Assembly (NCBI RefSeq): GCF_001612635.1
Contig: NZ_BDAV01000010.1
Coordinates: forward strand, 310,001-374,000
DNA length: 64,000 nucleotides
Source of the DNA: Nocardia africana NBRC 100379
Lineage (GTDB): Bacteria; Actinomycetota; Actinomycetes; Mycobacteriales; Mycobacteriaceae
Direction: 5' to 3'
Shown in pieces: positions 24,001-26,375 of the stretch. The notes beneath the pieces are model-generated. The model saw nothing but the letters and a program-made list of their open reading frames with translations, was not told the DNA's origin and did no database searches. Positions within the stretch are counted from its first letter, which is position 1, and each line of letters opens with the position of its first letter. The translations under genes and the position numbers were made by a program.

Positions 24001-26245
24001 AATCGCGGCCCGTGAGCGGCCCGACCCGGCCTGGATCGACAGCCCCGACTACTGGGATTGGCAGCTGAACTGGCTGGCCGAACGCGGGCCCCGGCTGAGC
24101 GTGCTCGCGGCATTCTCCGCTGCCACGCTGGAGGCGGAAGCGGCTCTCGGCCTTCCCAATACGAGCGGCCGCAGGTTGCTCCTGGAACAGTCACGACCCC
24201 GGACGCCCGGCGAACTGCTGCTCCTCTACAAATACGGGACGATGTGGGGAGGTGAACCGGAGCAACCCAGCGGACCCGACACCGCGGCACGTGCCAGCGC
24301 CATCGGCCGCGTACAGCGCGACCTGTCCTTCGACGAGCTTCCGCAGTACGCCTACCTCGCGACGATCGCGGCCCGGCCGATCCTGCAGGCCGATCGTGAC
24401 CTGACCCGAAAGCACGTGCGGCCGGAGGAGTTCCGGCATTTCGATCCCATTCCCCGCGACGGTGTCTACGGATTGAACTATCCGGGTTGCCGAGCCCTGG
24501 ACCGGCAGTCACCGGCATACTTCCGAGCGCGATACGCGGGCGACAGTCTGCTTCCGATGATCGCCTGCCGGCCGGTGTACGACCGCTTCCTGAACCACTG
24601 GATCGAGCCGTACCAGCTGCGTCACGCCATGCGGCTGCGCGACGGATTCGATGGCACGAGATCGGCGGAGGGGCGAATTGCCCAGTGGTTCACATCCATC
24701 GTCGCGGATGTGCTGGCCGCCTCACCGGATGCCGCTCCCGAGATCCTCGACGACGCCCTGCGCACACAACTGCGCCGCAACCGTCCGTCCACACCCGCGA
24801 ACCACAGGCTGCTGCTGTTCGCGGAGACAACGCAGGATTTGCTCGGCGGTGACTACGACTTCGGCCACTACCTGCGGCGCCGCGATCACCCGGAAACCGA
24901 AGGGTACATCCGGACCGTGCGCGAAACCGTCCTGCGCCGCCATCCGACTGCCGCGGTCGCCCGAGTCCCGTTCCTCGCCAACATCATCGATGTATCCGGT
25001 ACCGGCACGGCGCTCAACGGCCCGAACGGTAGCCCCGGACCCGCCGCGCCGACCGGAGAGCGCCGCGGCCCGGTGACCCTCTTCGCCCCCGAGTTCGATC
25101 CGACGATCCTCGACCGTCCGGTCCGCGGCCCGGACCGCCGGCCGATCGAACACGTTCCGGTAGAACCGATGTGGGCGATGGGTTTCCATCATCGGCCGGA
25201 CGGGCAACCGTGGGAGGTTGCGGACAACGCGCGCGAGCAGCCGGCTACGACCCCGACGACCCACTCGTCCCCGACCCCGGCCGAGGATGGAACGACGCTC
25301 ATCGGTGCGGTACCGAAGTTCCCCGGACGTCCGAGCGATGACGCGGTCGAATTGCTCGAACGGATCCTCGATGCGGAACATGCCGGTGATCCGTCGGCGC
25401 CGGAACTTCGCGCCGAAGCGATTCGACTCATCCCCGACGAGGCCGAACGTGCCTATGCCGAACGTCATGCGGGGAATGCACGCCGGGCCGCGGCACTGGC
25501 CGCGGAACTGGGAATCACACCGGAACGGCTCGACGCGCTGACCGCCGAGGAATTGAAGCGGGCCTTCGCGGGCGAGATCGTGCATCGCACCAAAGCCGCG
25601 ACCTTGCTGAAGATTCTCCGGGACGGCAGGTTCAAGACCATCTTCGAAACGGGCGGGCGGAGTGTCTTCGCGCAAGTTCCGCTGGAAGCTCGGCGAGAAC
25701 TCGAACAGGTGCTGTTCGGGTACCGTCCGGATCTTCCGGTAGAGCTGCGCCCCATCCACAGCCGAATTCGCAGGACGTGGCGCGCGTGGATCCATGAAGC
25801 CGATTTCGCGCCGGTGCAGGATTTCGGCGATGTGGACATCGTATTGCGGTCGGCGGTCCGTGAGCGAACGACGGGCTGCATCGGTAGCCCGGTCCATACT
25901 CAGGTCATACCGAGCGCACTCTCCGATCCGCGGCCCGAATCATTCGGAGCGACACCGACGGAGCACGGCGAGTTCGGATACTTCGGCCTCGAAGGGATCG
26001 GTCGTGATTACGACGGGGACCGTTTTCATCGAAACGTCCTCATCCAGGCCCAAACGCACGGCGGTGTCCAGGCTTCCGACATCGCCTACGTCGTCTTCCA
26101 CGGCGAACGCCCCGGCCGCGAATTGCGGGAGGCGATGGCAGCGGCGGGCATTCCCTGGATCAGCTCGATCGACAGTCCGGGCCCGACCCCGCCGGCCCTC
26201 GCCGCCACAGTACTGCCCGGCGACCACATTGCCGACGATCACTGA
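1..26245 (+). CDS. Giant multidomain toxin-like protein, 5'-partial
   Basis: The frame has no stop from base 2 to the TGA at 26243. The first start codon in the window, GTG at 83, lies inside an already open frame (AQKAWGPTAETTK precedes it), so the true start is upstream. Residue numbers here count that GTG as 1, giving 8,720 residues. Domains in order: Ala/Glu/Pro-rich region (1-225), SecA-like ATPase (245-827), papain-like (1110-1300), HATPase (1412-1530), four LuxR HTHs (1716-2006), second HATPase (2181-2313), GT4-like (2600-2960), two TetR-like units (3069-3466), ART-like (3743-3933), DUF1023 hydrolase (4440-4773), Cys/His domains (4802-4976, 5976-6150), sigma plus ZAS (6253-6486), PP2C (6906-7166), zincin (7353-7930) and a C-terminal domain (8486-8720). 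Toxin-type enzymes suggest a polymorphic-toxin relative, but the delivery signal would be upstream and is not seen. Function is unknown. Confidence 0.9.
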   Translation, partial: AQKAWGPTAETTKAAGERGEARAEVKEVTAAPRSRGEQGASIAADEAAGHRPGQQVRPASSDAAAARPGTHSETGERPPAEKPVATGKTTAPRSVEAVGETSTPPRLAASATPRPAGEVHEKTGAPTGSSAHAKAGPSPAGEHTAVADGAGTQTSARPHPPAEGEAGSPGARGEPGSSSREEHATPQRESTAEQSGHESPESPGRTEADGTETPAAEEHSSSAHDEQSVATTDHDSLADDAGMPRSDRDKAVDLLIDFHQASAEHVPESQRLSNLPDDVLMAGLHSGDEHQSLLATMEIIRRGTISEKVPGGMVLRTEQAEAVYAMKSRPVEMKPGEGKSLVFMAGAIQRAVQHDSVLLVTTTDGLANREVSTYRKLLTGDEEFADMQNVLGKFGIDVFRADQQTGFGPITKGRPAIVVATGETVGHLCNAGKEPPRHALIDEMDGIIDRGERQFLRSEGVEEPAPEATAKQVFDAHDFLTEALAKGALSHEDFGLRRISEEIGEHADGTPEVMYWYDGQPELTPEGRAKVEALPGGKNWLDGMGASRLETAAHAEFLVREGVHYEMDAGKIVIIDQAEHGLQRNPKTSSESRWSAEPGKASLAQAIEAKEFRAAEARGEKAEAHRIVVRADAESAKRIDSVEIYRVGSESFFDEVTGASGTLTDLNPVLNKIYGLQEAHEVGRSQTHRLVEGQHDVVESTHAKLRAIAEYANEMRAGGEGRFQEILCHRNDLVARQVEALVRAGVPREAIEAVDAKRIIGWGADWEAQLQKVFDEAGEQGKILVINRQGQRGVDISVSDAVKAKGGMHVWMTEAPEQSYIHEQAKNRTARNGQRGSAQVVMSPQDALIRNAMHLRGVRETVVVYEQAVAAHNADPTPQTHDAVVAASDAIREMAPELQQRALRHSTADFIRHHAFSTGNVPLTLAEADTGLYGRPDFTRPDEPADQATRLAGLLGIPAPAVANRIAELERNGATDPVHELLNRAGLAPATAEALRQHVEATAPAKARERAGLGDVDALIEMMPLRNRIAAELGVPIADIGGAEGMRLLDPLLTEARDALAAALGYPAAGITPVIARDILGEAVGDHLTATNTEQSAGNEIDSPATVSGPASRDGQDHAQNADTRDVADGTAADIIAAASQYLATAALLDLVVQIHRRSPNSCVNNAVTGMRVLCPDNARRFEMPATRLRGHGRDVVRKVFGAGLEKAESLEQVAESLKTRPGGISVLVYKWKDTRATGSADADDHMVLLVNDSDSADEPNLVVVDLAVSRDGDTANDYGPKDLRNRRALLNKAVAFEDWRREQHKYIDRMPVEKRLFETIEFDRDGNLVAGSHMGAPAAESLPPSRQVVVPAATVDEIREISAGLPDLDVAVPVRPGAARDGANEPRRDERAPVGSRPSENAANPTPPSTRMRYTVREAGAAVGPSGREGERARTNDVGAERHRLEQLLNESYGWLDSDGVDIAVILMSELMANSLADTDGKVEVVITQTDTEAERKLRFEVLDESTFAPEIGDMPDEFAERGRGLPMMAAAADESGITVFDDGSGKSSWFELHRPLPAGGPAAPATEIPPGTGSFGEALSDGQQSRATLHRAQRGDAAAFRELRERYGEQAFRRVLDALAPGTRPSVGPQAVRLRTVAQYINGVVFRSAETRRWPVAAKEDIGTWILDLAQRAARAWSGLTPAQRRIITEAVTSPRQDRTPLQRGAFGAFVRSVEALLPSDVAPPIDEPREVRPEAPAHNLTDHELELIRMVAAGLSNEAIASRLDRSASRVKFYLKQIGDKLGDHGRIGMVSAARDQGLLSDDDISVPLEKPSNLALTAREVSILAKVADGMSNKAAGEQLGLSPLTVKAHLARIGGKLGISDRAGMVARAFHAGLIPAIDSGPGVEWSDTEREVLGLVAEGMSNKEIAVHLGLSPDQVKGRLNRIGVKLGIRDRAGMVGKALRTGGLVLPSDAADTGPRVFQGRDSLSETEATILALVKQGKTNRQIAAAQGISPTTVNAYLIRIGLKLRTSGRTAAVEEAENRGIDLTGELGSSRSTPDDPASGDAIGSRPIGSRPHDAEAADASGASESRSATTAPDGFRTAMTTKLWGPGSSISSADATMSDSEPGNHSPQERSMRAVLDYVAGATSSFVAAAVSEGLEVSVVEAIRGLDPADLETMLVDLGAAQSTVDGAVARFTEIQIRGAIPSAAPSAVPDVGEYLVRVSAPDGSDSWRTRRLVRRIMENRAHAGEVGWPDVDQVDSAELLVSELAGNIPRHAGTHGFVIATVTEGPASPTIRVGVRDYNRTLPGWRTPDGNAESGRGGPLLTMLATDHGVVEHVDGKTVWFELRAQRPVADSDTDSGDELDRLSALFPDLDDDSPDPPSATNHQGPDDVIGSRPTEELGSPEAALRSLSEPGAVLEWVRSALPAAGSRGSDRRALIDHLRDRAAFTHPATGFRAPDGWLADNRDMRRDHAAKAREIAERLESDPSYSSADAHDDARLHASDMREEYSGFRWQLVVSGADVSDPIAVAAALAARLPEENSKPAHRDIIAAAARLAELARTAAGDDAAVVVTSSQDPDGRHRLIAQLDYTRSDPADSDPGPTVEELRRGLSDIDGRIDLDTADPLPEGQVWHRVRLDLTRQRILVCCELWGRGRTGMGTLNLALCEGLVAAGHEVTVLPRQVDSEFRVPGVRVYLRDEWMQDLHPEHVRSLPDSVDMVVVHVEADGLQAALAAEKQYPAAKIVAVHHLIPMLWESLTSDPAQGRARVAAGIYLSRRAHLVTGLGPALATDALLQAAMAGHGSVHELQPVLDMAEQPPQPAPGSPVRVLLFGRVDDALKGGAEIAEVVSRLRAHGHDVRLVVRGFENDLRAAHTGLAEIVGDPDAVEVLPHTRDRAEIRADIRAATVVVMPSRAEGFGSVATEAIEQGVPVVVPSTSGAGRYLAALAGHRAAAERFNLVKQDQGAPVPIDDWVAKLLVVIDDVPGAWTTARRLQELVRPLTRENSARMLVHATVNTDPHARPEIRPSRTRVSLAQGRVVARGEEEDYLRILAVADAMETDPAVRSAIIGRKGIDLAPSWEPLSIRLAAADPDEWMFAPWTRPAQQDDSRARILGATVATVAEQGFAATTIDDICRRAEVTPEEFDEHFPRAYDAFAAAHKAALDDLRHLVVDEVSLARAPDRTARMTTVVQTYTSALTARPVTARVVLVERSGLDLVQRAARAMTATKSIATTLAEVLDEPAMSVEGLRALAAAVQGLLANWAVTADKGAVTDLQGDLADLLRIGTASPEVRPVAVPRPPQVQSEDDGSTEQAEPDERERILTELLAGAARYGYTNMSLDTVQQRAGVSAETYQELFSDKESGFEAACAAAIERLRTSLRAAVPGRFDGELRPRLETALRTYLTVLASSGDETRVLHLELPTTGPLRDRFLTMVAGHLAEAVDEIDDRTGRLLAAAVTGVVADRIAARQYARFHDLPSADVEAGALTPLPGDVPIVAAWAHALLTGTASPSSSAHETVRNSLPPEATTEQTDDDPTARPIGSRPGRPAPQRDSGTGRPAPSPWRRGDTSRPGTGPAAVDSGEGSDDQAVGATPWQRNDSAPAATPWAAVAGTRSMSQQRGFADMWRRIRELLVNGAGLTESDPMVQTWNNVPLTDVRRALDALPPHRRERLIAGFNPARHGTGRAHINPLATDQEPLWSAARHLGSAIAAAHGVQAELPDEPRARLRAPKSGAEAEPIYIVDPGRIAEALRVAGQAHRGKPTDPGTNTADGPIGHRPSDSAPTPLDVDEVLQWILDSPSTPVHWQHVGPVPDDVLLASAADADVDLDAIRRRWDALAEDYVRSGWRTGGGLVFRGDTRPFSVPWADGFVPLSQRDGKVVYTTVRVNRAGDYGESVVMDTATSQWTVVHRIYVIDAPGGFGVVDQNGDVVSVHWPGGLRSDRIVGCFEIPAEIWQRDFTAQADRLRQYWRPNPAYRRLDTTAAELSVTEDDSAEATSARSPAQVDRNGPQPVPPENPEARPGEPVRAGTADRTPASAARHALAGLLSAPVRVVRAGAVRSVVNSVQRRIAETPDDVLVAVDISDLITWISESLDVHHRAEAVTRRSARFDALPADRQDQLDNLRRAFVTTNDALSRRLDRMFGSDPSAPLAALDADDPLRELRRLAEVSRSARAAGLVDSLTHYFENGDVENQRSDDHTNPELAAAAARYRDLQAAGFTGKAAQKDVAKVAGTSQSKVSQILRRRAADITADQRIILIAARWLDYAMPDDLVRAAARYESELRSGTDRMMDETDHTGPGVTSPADEAPDTERPAPGAIGARPGQTPTGDASKTDSAVTPDPLPADTDPTVSEQRLAGEALAGLRTHFGPDADERTLLQDVDTTDVAGASRAHTHKVAQWWHAMSTGVPDRPNLPSIQVELGLSDRQYALLRVYPHAIGNADGIPFRVRDKANRLSIARDIRRFLQRRPEVVTPEVDAEAAGIARARALLRRASAELQARIPNPTLTKAEVEELGNLLATRRHLREIQADATRLTGHPVVQLLAYDAAAHGGNGRVILSIGDADRAGIVNRMTNGLGSTVQTLYHRSHYAQSLYEVTTLRGNGASVAAIVDIGYRCPVDLSVASPRMAEVGGDVVARDITAFNATREFYAEKPAGAPVPRLRNAIGHSYGSTTLCYAAQDMRLAGEIDQAILTGSPGAGRRMRHAGEFGVPVYVLSEKTDPVANLGAHKQGRKGRYANAGLGTSPAAAIFGAILLTTEVPAGATYFAERPGPAHRLVVKPHASYYLWADETERVPGRGLDNLGWVFVGRAEVAERAEYPDAPRPAGKRWRRKRQEPSTLETDVDAEVRAALESARVPGESTTPARCGLAELTFARQRFTGRAPIELPDEDTVTILEYRGFHPRELAQYAHGKWAEVDPDSEFVSRITGSEQPTDLALLLVQAPNAAEDRIDGHIISLTTDANGELWLHEVVPGPDDTTVEHNLHGDAAHRRLSDLRNQNGAGFFAITYGTDGRPENPIDTTTSTGTEWAQGTAPATRIGRTNDEPPEDPGASTKKTPVPNRSALTDAEIEVLALLRRGMTDDEIAMVAELPAADVRALRESAVRKLETVRRPTQEPASDDAVARETELWSADDRWWAGSQVEAVQRFTETLTHDGRRGRVEGRTTDDGRRIFHVPLGSDRLVQVELQSGRRTAISMVLRESDRGRSYDHSSEFHELLRNLTRSSGPVPAAEILATLIFDMESTQRRAHEDGLSGVRFDIHTDTPVTLEVAPGRFGPNVRATVESSGLRAGIALSYGDTPHPAIRADLPLRTGTDVYWVSHLVDQVLREGTLRWEGSQRPAEAATAWLLDVAGTHTTGVARTPAISRSIHLSATMSGAPGARTARLTATDPATGWTGEYEVREKFALAEAVVAEAGQLSPTGPIRPGDPRAGRAVAYPDRAALEAELWRTRESWLRVVEHRPDGPVEYEIHRPNGMPVLVDSRTGATRRFTDYTSSNSSHWHAVSFDSAGEPLHPTADYVRELRQRRTTIWERLGLETPDDGSRAAWRRLVRAHREIARIEVAEIDASLAGLRSDEPATQAALAEPLLVRRGAATDRLNDLAELDALVVRYDRAASRLIVPASEELFARELERRAGTVVTPQVVRFAPKPGEPQEIWVVANEGGHMRALEAAIQADRSLAPALWRGWRIRYIELNAGPSGLVDSTLEPTDVERTYRASFRRELEKHLMAAYLKYRRGTEAPDPISKWLKPLTPDLSTVPDDGNTTRSPAPIRVAVDLMRAGIPGWEDAAPVTALVANQQVVPIRAGWLETVVVPVEFREGDEFEPKAGWRVAQPGGNEMADVMARDFTLVRPSERKLRSTFRSTAQLKRVIEKILAGTGRLPMVMTGFTPVELTAPDSTPELPTAAAVTRAHELPTVEELDRHESDRSHAVLRSAFELWQAHALWQLTTEGTAHSTLRELPPDTLRQLRQQLTDSGPGMRAAGLGHRYAQMSTAFDRLLREVSPDPASTTAAESDTDAAVDAEVRSALETSPVRVTFTPASCGIGELTFIREHFDTTPVQLPDADALAILEYTGFHPRELAQYAGGQWTETTLDEITARISDPDEPAHLALISIQYPGAREDFIDGHVFTLTTDSNGELLLHELVPGPDGGVTESDPKDTRRRHGQLLQQQLEGATFHTITYKADGAPEDRLGTDDRETGTDRHQVPAPATRLGRAEPGDDSDANTPGVSSSERGKLRIPAQPSPESKSVGADKDTAASKSSSDVRVPQQSTDSPSIGRTLIPGPRQHVAMFTESDPRDDVELMAAVRDGDTEAFGTLFERHVDAVRKYARARFRPSDADDLVSYAFHATLAALRKGLGPESAFRAYVLTSVRHQALSQKLRYNDRITLSDDMTRYDMAEEPVDTEFGRREHALLARALALGTLSERVRLILANFGLPAAELARLIEAPSANAANVARHRAMEELRAAYLQAQIPHEPDESCRDTVEQLGAWVRGPLRKRAESRVNAHLQGCSSCRATLQLLIALNPGLAVRTRIPVVARGDGRTGGPAGKPAPTDREGAQPNDATTPRRKQGGARRQRRGAAPRGEESFAPFGGVPNDRAPAVLPGQLDNPWLVFADDPRGGDNVSAVRPWSEDRPSVRQPVGRVEDPLSPAWLRDIHAAITAEQLDADGPLHAHLGRILTHLDRLMPGAAPITTTQRTELETFARAVGRWLDIAHTELDDDLSAGQVAHGVTARRSHLAEATDRYRVATEVLASHASKIDTAPANTSPWARGSASLDGVDITELAQTIEGLAAESARLESDSTRAAEVQQIRHAWTAAYELWNLAQDPRSVPATPRVEALVSYADAARHWLMALLDRDNAADLLAREQGIARTVDNYRQADRRVRELLPTLEAQPVAAPGTEKPGPGEPAPIAPPEAQSPVASAPADGREPWLDLPPPEPHKEVNLGHAAGVTDVGRRTANQDDFAIATAVINGERVTLAAVCDGTSGEATRSDRAAAVGSAAACAVLEHEAAAVVAGRTWDPAAVLAKATQAAQTAVLDLISREFPGCDLPPVSTIVLSLVTSTHVFTECAGDSRAYWVPLDGGPAVQLTTDDSALQSYMDVMGLSAEQAARMPHASSLTRGLGVKYEWREPDPTAHRIAGRGVVALVSDGPIKKIGTPDAIADQVRAQLARTSGNLLAAAQAFATAAVDAGTRDNVTVVLIAGPDHSGRGKTPPGAVGTSPWTTPARQEVPAPVDPRTLPWTGGLPQGRAHTTRPAESWIGKVSGNRSAAEIVPTVNPNDHHEPDARRDPHRKSDPPRPSAADPSSGTTRAENPALHEAAEAPGRRDDEGVIGSAPRSEETSSDVPTPLPRSLVVGSAARLYAVAAAEPPGETPGYGAVLDTTADPAWIEAHDGSNRISPSITGFHDLPDDVLSEYLRLAEIAVPIVVAALASGTDVSADDFLDDLAGRIHNGRLQRHWRTATPEQRLPFDDPGYPEELREQHRRLARAARDSVVAADAVDRAVADPFRSCTTGAAVAAEMWRRHAVRMFGFDVPGITVELVRELARAIHQLLTKYPHIQLLRIGFGPISESRLLAESDHVAGTDTRYPYTRSITVSDAVAADRELFASEWADMVNSGRAVGSVAEPVVGLIRREFGYSLNVATRLIAQRKAKTTLIDHHENNHRGPMRWSPREAFAWSNSQFREYGPDGKGRLNSAAALAGAFAAMEHDPRDTSDGERVLHNLLIEIAPQLEAGKARDREQLTAEYRPVTPTEQQAKLTMAAALRADYGIDIIGLDNPGIPAATAGELIAAVRHMIARFPILLGDLSEIRIAPGDAGEFARTSFDGIEFNELWMTAPARMHAEAVEQLAAERLRIDLDRVYFCLAIHELAHLLRRLLPVHAPSAYEVVTRAFEERYGSNDLPALRAWMVAQFSSYSIRQDGALQPDEAEAESVVAAEVDSLTPTEGEAIVHRNFSELAAAEAERRGLPSAEPTIGSRPSSATAYAPQPDRLAAELLGLGPSFDYVEDLLRIAARERPDPAWIDSPDYWDWQLNWLAERGPRLSVLAAFSAATLEAEAALGLPNTSGRRLLLEQSRPRTPGELLLLYKYGTMWGGEPEQPSGPDTAARASAIGRVQRDLSFDELPQYAYLATIAARPILQADRDLTRKHVRPEEFRHFDPIPRDGVYGLNYPGCRALDRQSPAYFRARYAGDSLLPMIACRPVYDRFLNHWIEPYQLRHAMRLRDGFDGTRSAEGRIAQWFTSIVADVLAASPDAAPEILDDALRTQLRRNRPSTPANHRLLLFAETTQDLLGGDYDFGHYLRRRDHPETEGYIRTVRETVLRRHPTAAVARVPFLANIIDVSGTGTALNGPNGSPGPAAPTGERRGPVTLFAPEFDPTILDRPVRGPDRRPIEHVPVEPMWAMGFHHRPDGQPWEVADNAREQPATTPTTHSSPTPAEDGTTLIGAVPKFPGRPSDDAVELLERILDAEHAGDPSAPELRAEAIRLIPDEAERAYAERHAGNARRAAALAAELGITPERLDALTAEELKRAFAGEIVHRTKAATLLKILRDGRFKTIFETGGRSVFAQVPLEARRELEQVLFGYRPDLPVELRPIHSRIRRTWRAWIHEADFAPVQDFGDVDIVLRSAVRERTTGCIGSPVHTQVIPSALSDPRPESFGATPTEHGEFGYFGLEGIGRDYDGDRFHRNVLIQAQTHGGVQASDIAYVVFHGERPGRELREAMAAAGIPWISSIDSPGPTPPALAATVLPGDHIADDH
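2..740 (+). other. Low-complexity Ala/Glu/Pro/Ser-rich leader of giant protein
   Basis: About 245 residues dominated by Ala, Glu, Gly, Pro, Ser, Thr and His, without hydrophobic runs or recognisable motifs, so probably disordered. It continues upstream of the window and links an unseen N-terminal part to the SecA-like motor. Confidence 0.7.
815..2560 (+). other. SecA-like DEAD motor domain in giant protein
   Basis: The stretch EMKPGEGKSLVF near 1000-1030 matches the SecA Walker A EMKTGEGKT. HALIDEMDG near 1315-1340 is the DExD box with Asp-Glu-Met-Asp. DAGKIVIID followed by LAQAIEAKE (about 1699-1832) matches the SecA segment before HQAIEAKE. GQRGVDI and GGMHV (about 2371-2433) correspond to AGRGTDI and GGLHI. 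NRTARNGQRGS (about 2480-2513) sits where SecA has GRSGRQGDPGS. The whole motor order is kept but motifs V and VI are altered. ATPase activity is plausible. A link to protein translocation is inference. Confidence 0.8.
3400..3990 (+). other. Papain-like (Tox-PL type) domain in giant protein
   Basis: A candidate catalytic triad is visible: Cys1136 in SPNSCVNNAV, His1219 in DDHMVLLV, and Asp1239 in VVVDLAVS. Order and spacing fit the papain-fold, glutamine-deamidase-like toxin domains found at the ends of actinobacterial polymorphic toxins. Here the domain is internal. The activity is inferred from family resemblance only. Confidence 0.65.
4317..4670 (+). other. HATPase (anti-sigma/RsbW-like) domain 1
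   Basis: SELMANSLAD resembles the N-box of RsbW-like kinases (E-x3-N), and ERGRGLPMM resembles the glycine-rich ATP lid. The domain ends in SSWFELHRP, as serine-kinase anti-sigma factors often do (VWFEL). This is the first of two such domains in the chain. Confidence 0.7.
5228..6100 (+). other. Four tandem LuxR/GerE-type HTH repeats
   Basis: Four repeats of about 65 residues begin near 5228, 5450, 5668 and 5905. Each has the pattern LT..E..IL..VA.GMSNKEIA..L.LS..TVK..L.RIG.KLG, for example EVLGLVAEGMSNKEIAVHLG in repeat 3. Repeats 1-3 end in R.GMV.(K/A)A, the usual tail of NarL-type output domains. No receiver domain precedes them. Confidence 0.8.
6625..7020 (+). other. HATPase (anti-sigma/RsbW-like) domain 2
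   Basis: SAELLVSELAGNIPRHAG is a clear N-box for this family (SELV.N...HA). SGRGGPLLTMLA is the lid, and the domain closes with KTVWFELRA. It fits the family better than the first copy. Confidence 0.78.
7880..8960 (+). other. GT-B glycosyltransferase (GT4-like) domain
   Basis: An N-terminal Rossmann-like half (RILVCCELWGRGRTGMGTLN, then VAAGHEVTVLPR) is followed by the nucleotide-binding half (VRVLLFGRVDDALKGG). MPSRAEGFGSVATEAIEQG carries the EX7E motif of retaining GT4 enzymes at Glu2876 and Glu2884. Acceptor and donor are unknown. Confidence 0.78.
9287..10480 (+). other. Two tandem TetR-like units
   Basis: Unit 1 (about 9287-9820) starts RARILGATVATVAEQGFAAT and unit 2 (about 9910-10480) starts ERILTELLAGAARYGYTNMS. 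Each continues with a short recognition-helix segment (TIDDICRRAEVTPEEF; SLDTVQQRAGVSAETY) and a helical ligand-domain-like stretch. Both are about the size of a TetR monomer, so the fused pair could imitate a TetR dimer; this is inference. Confidence 0.72.
11310..11880 (+). other. ADP-ribosyltransferase-like domain
   Basis: LVFRGDTRPFSVPWADGF matches the start of pertussis-toxin-type transferases, where RxDxR (Arg3815, Asp3817, Arg3819) binds NAD. YVIDAPGGFGVVD and LRSDRIVGCFEIP fit later strands. The STS motif and catalytic Glu are not obvious, so activity is uncertain. Confidence 0.55.
13400..14400 (+). other. DUF1023-type alpha/beta hydrolase domain
   Basis: A nucleophile elbow NAIGHSYGSTT places the Ser at residue 4627. 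It is preceded by an acidic/helical segment and followed by AILTGSPGAG and VYVLSEKTDPVANLG, as in DUF1023 proteins of actinobacteria. The late HRLVVKPHASYY could supply the catalytic His. Substrate unknown. Confidence 0.72.
14487..15010 (+). other. Cys/His domain copy A (possible papain-like)
   Basis: Contains ARCGLAELTF (Cys4825), ILEYRGFHPRELAQYA, and DGHIISLTTDANGELWLHE (His4912). The paralogous copy at 18010-18530 keeps the same order, with the Cys-His spacing of 87 residues here against 85 there. The Cys, His, Asp order suggests a thiol enzyme, but no family could be named. Confidence 0.6.
15142..15290 (+). other. Fifth LuxR-like HTH
   Basis: RSALTDAEIEVLALLRRGMT followed by DDEIAMVAELPAADVRALRE resembles the four LuxR-type repeats at 5228-6100 but is more diverged in the recognition helix. 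It lies directly after the first Cys/His domain. Confidence 0.55.
18010..18530 (+). other. Cys/His domain copy B
   Basis: A second copy of the domain at 14487-15010: ASCGIGELTF (Cys6000), ILEYTGFHPRELAQYAGGQW, and DGHVFTLTTDSNGELLLHE (His6085). The following AP-ATRLGR linker also matches the first copy (AP-ATRIGR), so domain and linker were duplicated together. Confidence 0.65.
18840..19540 (+). other. ECF sigma-like unit fused to zinc anti-sigma motif
   Basis: Region 2 is visible in DVELMAAVRDGDTEAFGTLF and DADDLVSYAFHATLAAL. A region-4-like part follows (LSERVRLILANFGLPAAELA). Directly after it comes a ZAS-type motif, AHLQGCSSC, with His6466, Cys6470 and Cys6473 (Hx3CxxC). In normal genomes these are two proteins that bind each other. 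Confidence 0.72.
20800..21580 (+). other. PP2C-type Ser/Thr phosphatase domain
   Basis: All PP2C metal-site motifs are present: GRRTANQDDF (Asp6923/6924), AAVCDGTSG (Asp6944), ECAGDSRAYW, ALVSDGP (Asp7111) and DNVTVVLI (Asp7156, Asn7157). The length of about 260 residues is normal. It is therefore predicted to be an active Mg/Mn-dependent protein phosphatase. Confidence 0.85.
22140..23870 (+). other. Duplicated region ending in a zincin (HELAH)
   Basis: Two related units are seen, beginning at FGFDVPGITVELVRELARAI and YGIDIIGLDNPGIPAATAGE. Only the second carries a zinc-protease motif, AIHELAHLL (His7830, Glu7831, His7834), with acidic residues downstream (PDEAEAESVV) that could give the third ligand. 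The first unit has no HExxH and may be a decayed copy. Confidence 0.6.
25540..26242 (+). other. C-terminal domain, possible toxin tip
   Basis: The last 235 residues hold VHRTKAATLLKILRDGRFKT, FGDVDIVLRSAVRERTTG and LIQAQTHGGVQASDIAYVVF. The layout recalls DUF3626-like domains of polymorphic toxins, but the match is from memory and weak. The position at the end of the chain is where a toxin domain is expected. Confidence 0.4.
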
Positions 26246-26280
26246 CCACGATCGACCGAGCCGCCCCGCGAAACGGCACA

Positions 26281-26304
26281 CTCCGGCCTCGTCGCACGCC
26301 GGAG
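26281..26304 (+). terminator. Hairpin after the giant gene
   Basis: CTCCGGC and GCCGGAG form a perfect 7-bp stem with a 10-nt loop, 36 bases after the stop codon. There is no T-run, which is usual for actinobacterial terminators. Confidence 0.55.
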
Positions 26305-26363
26305 CGACACCGTGGAACCCACGCCGGGGTGAATCGTCGTCCCCTGCCCCCGGCACCGCGCCG

Positions 26364-26369
26364 TACCAT
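26364..26369 (+). promoter_or_regulatory. -10 hexamer TACCAT, leaderless promoter
   Basis: TACCAT fits TANNNT and ends 6 nt before the ATG at 26376, so transcription should begin at or next to the start codon. No -35 is evident. Confidence 0.55.
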
Positions 26370-26375
26370 GGCCTC

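Noticed and set aside
815..26242. Several separate genes in place of one giant gene
   Set aside because: No in-frame stops, and internal ATG/GTG codons lack convincing RBS or promoters at domain borders. Internal starts cannot be fully excluded.
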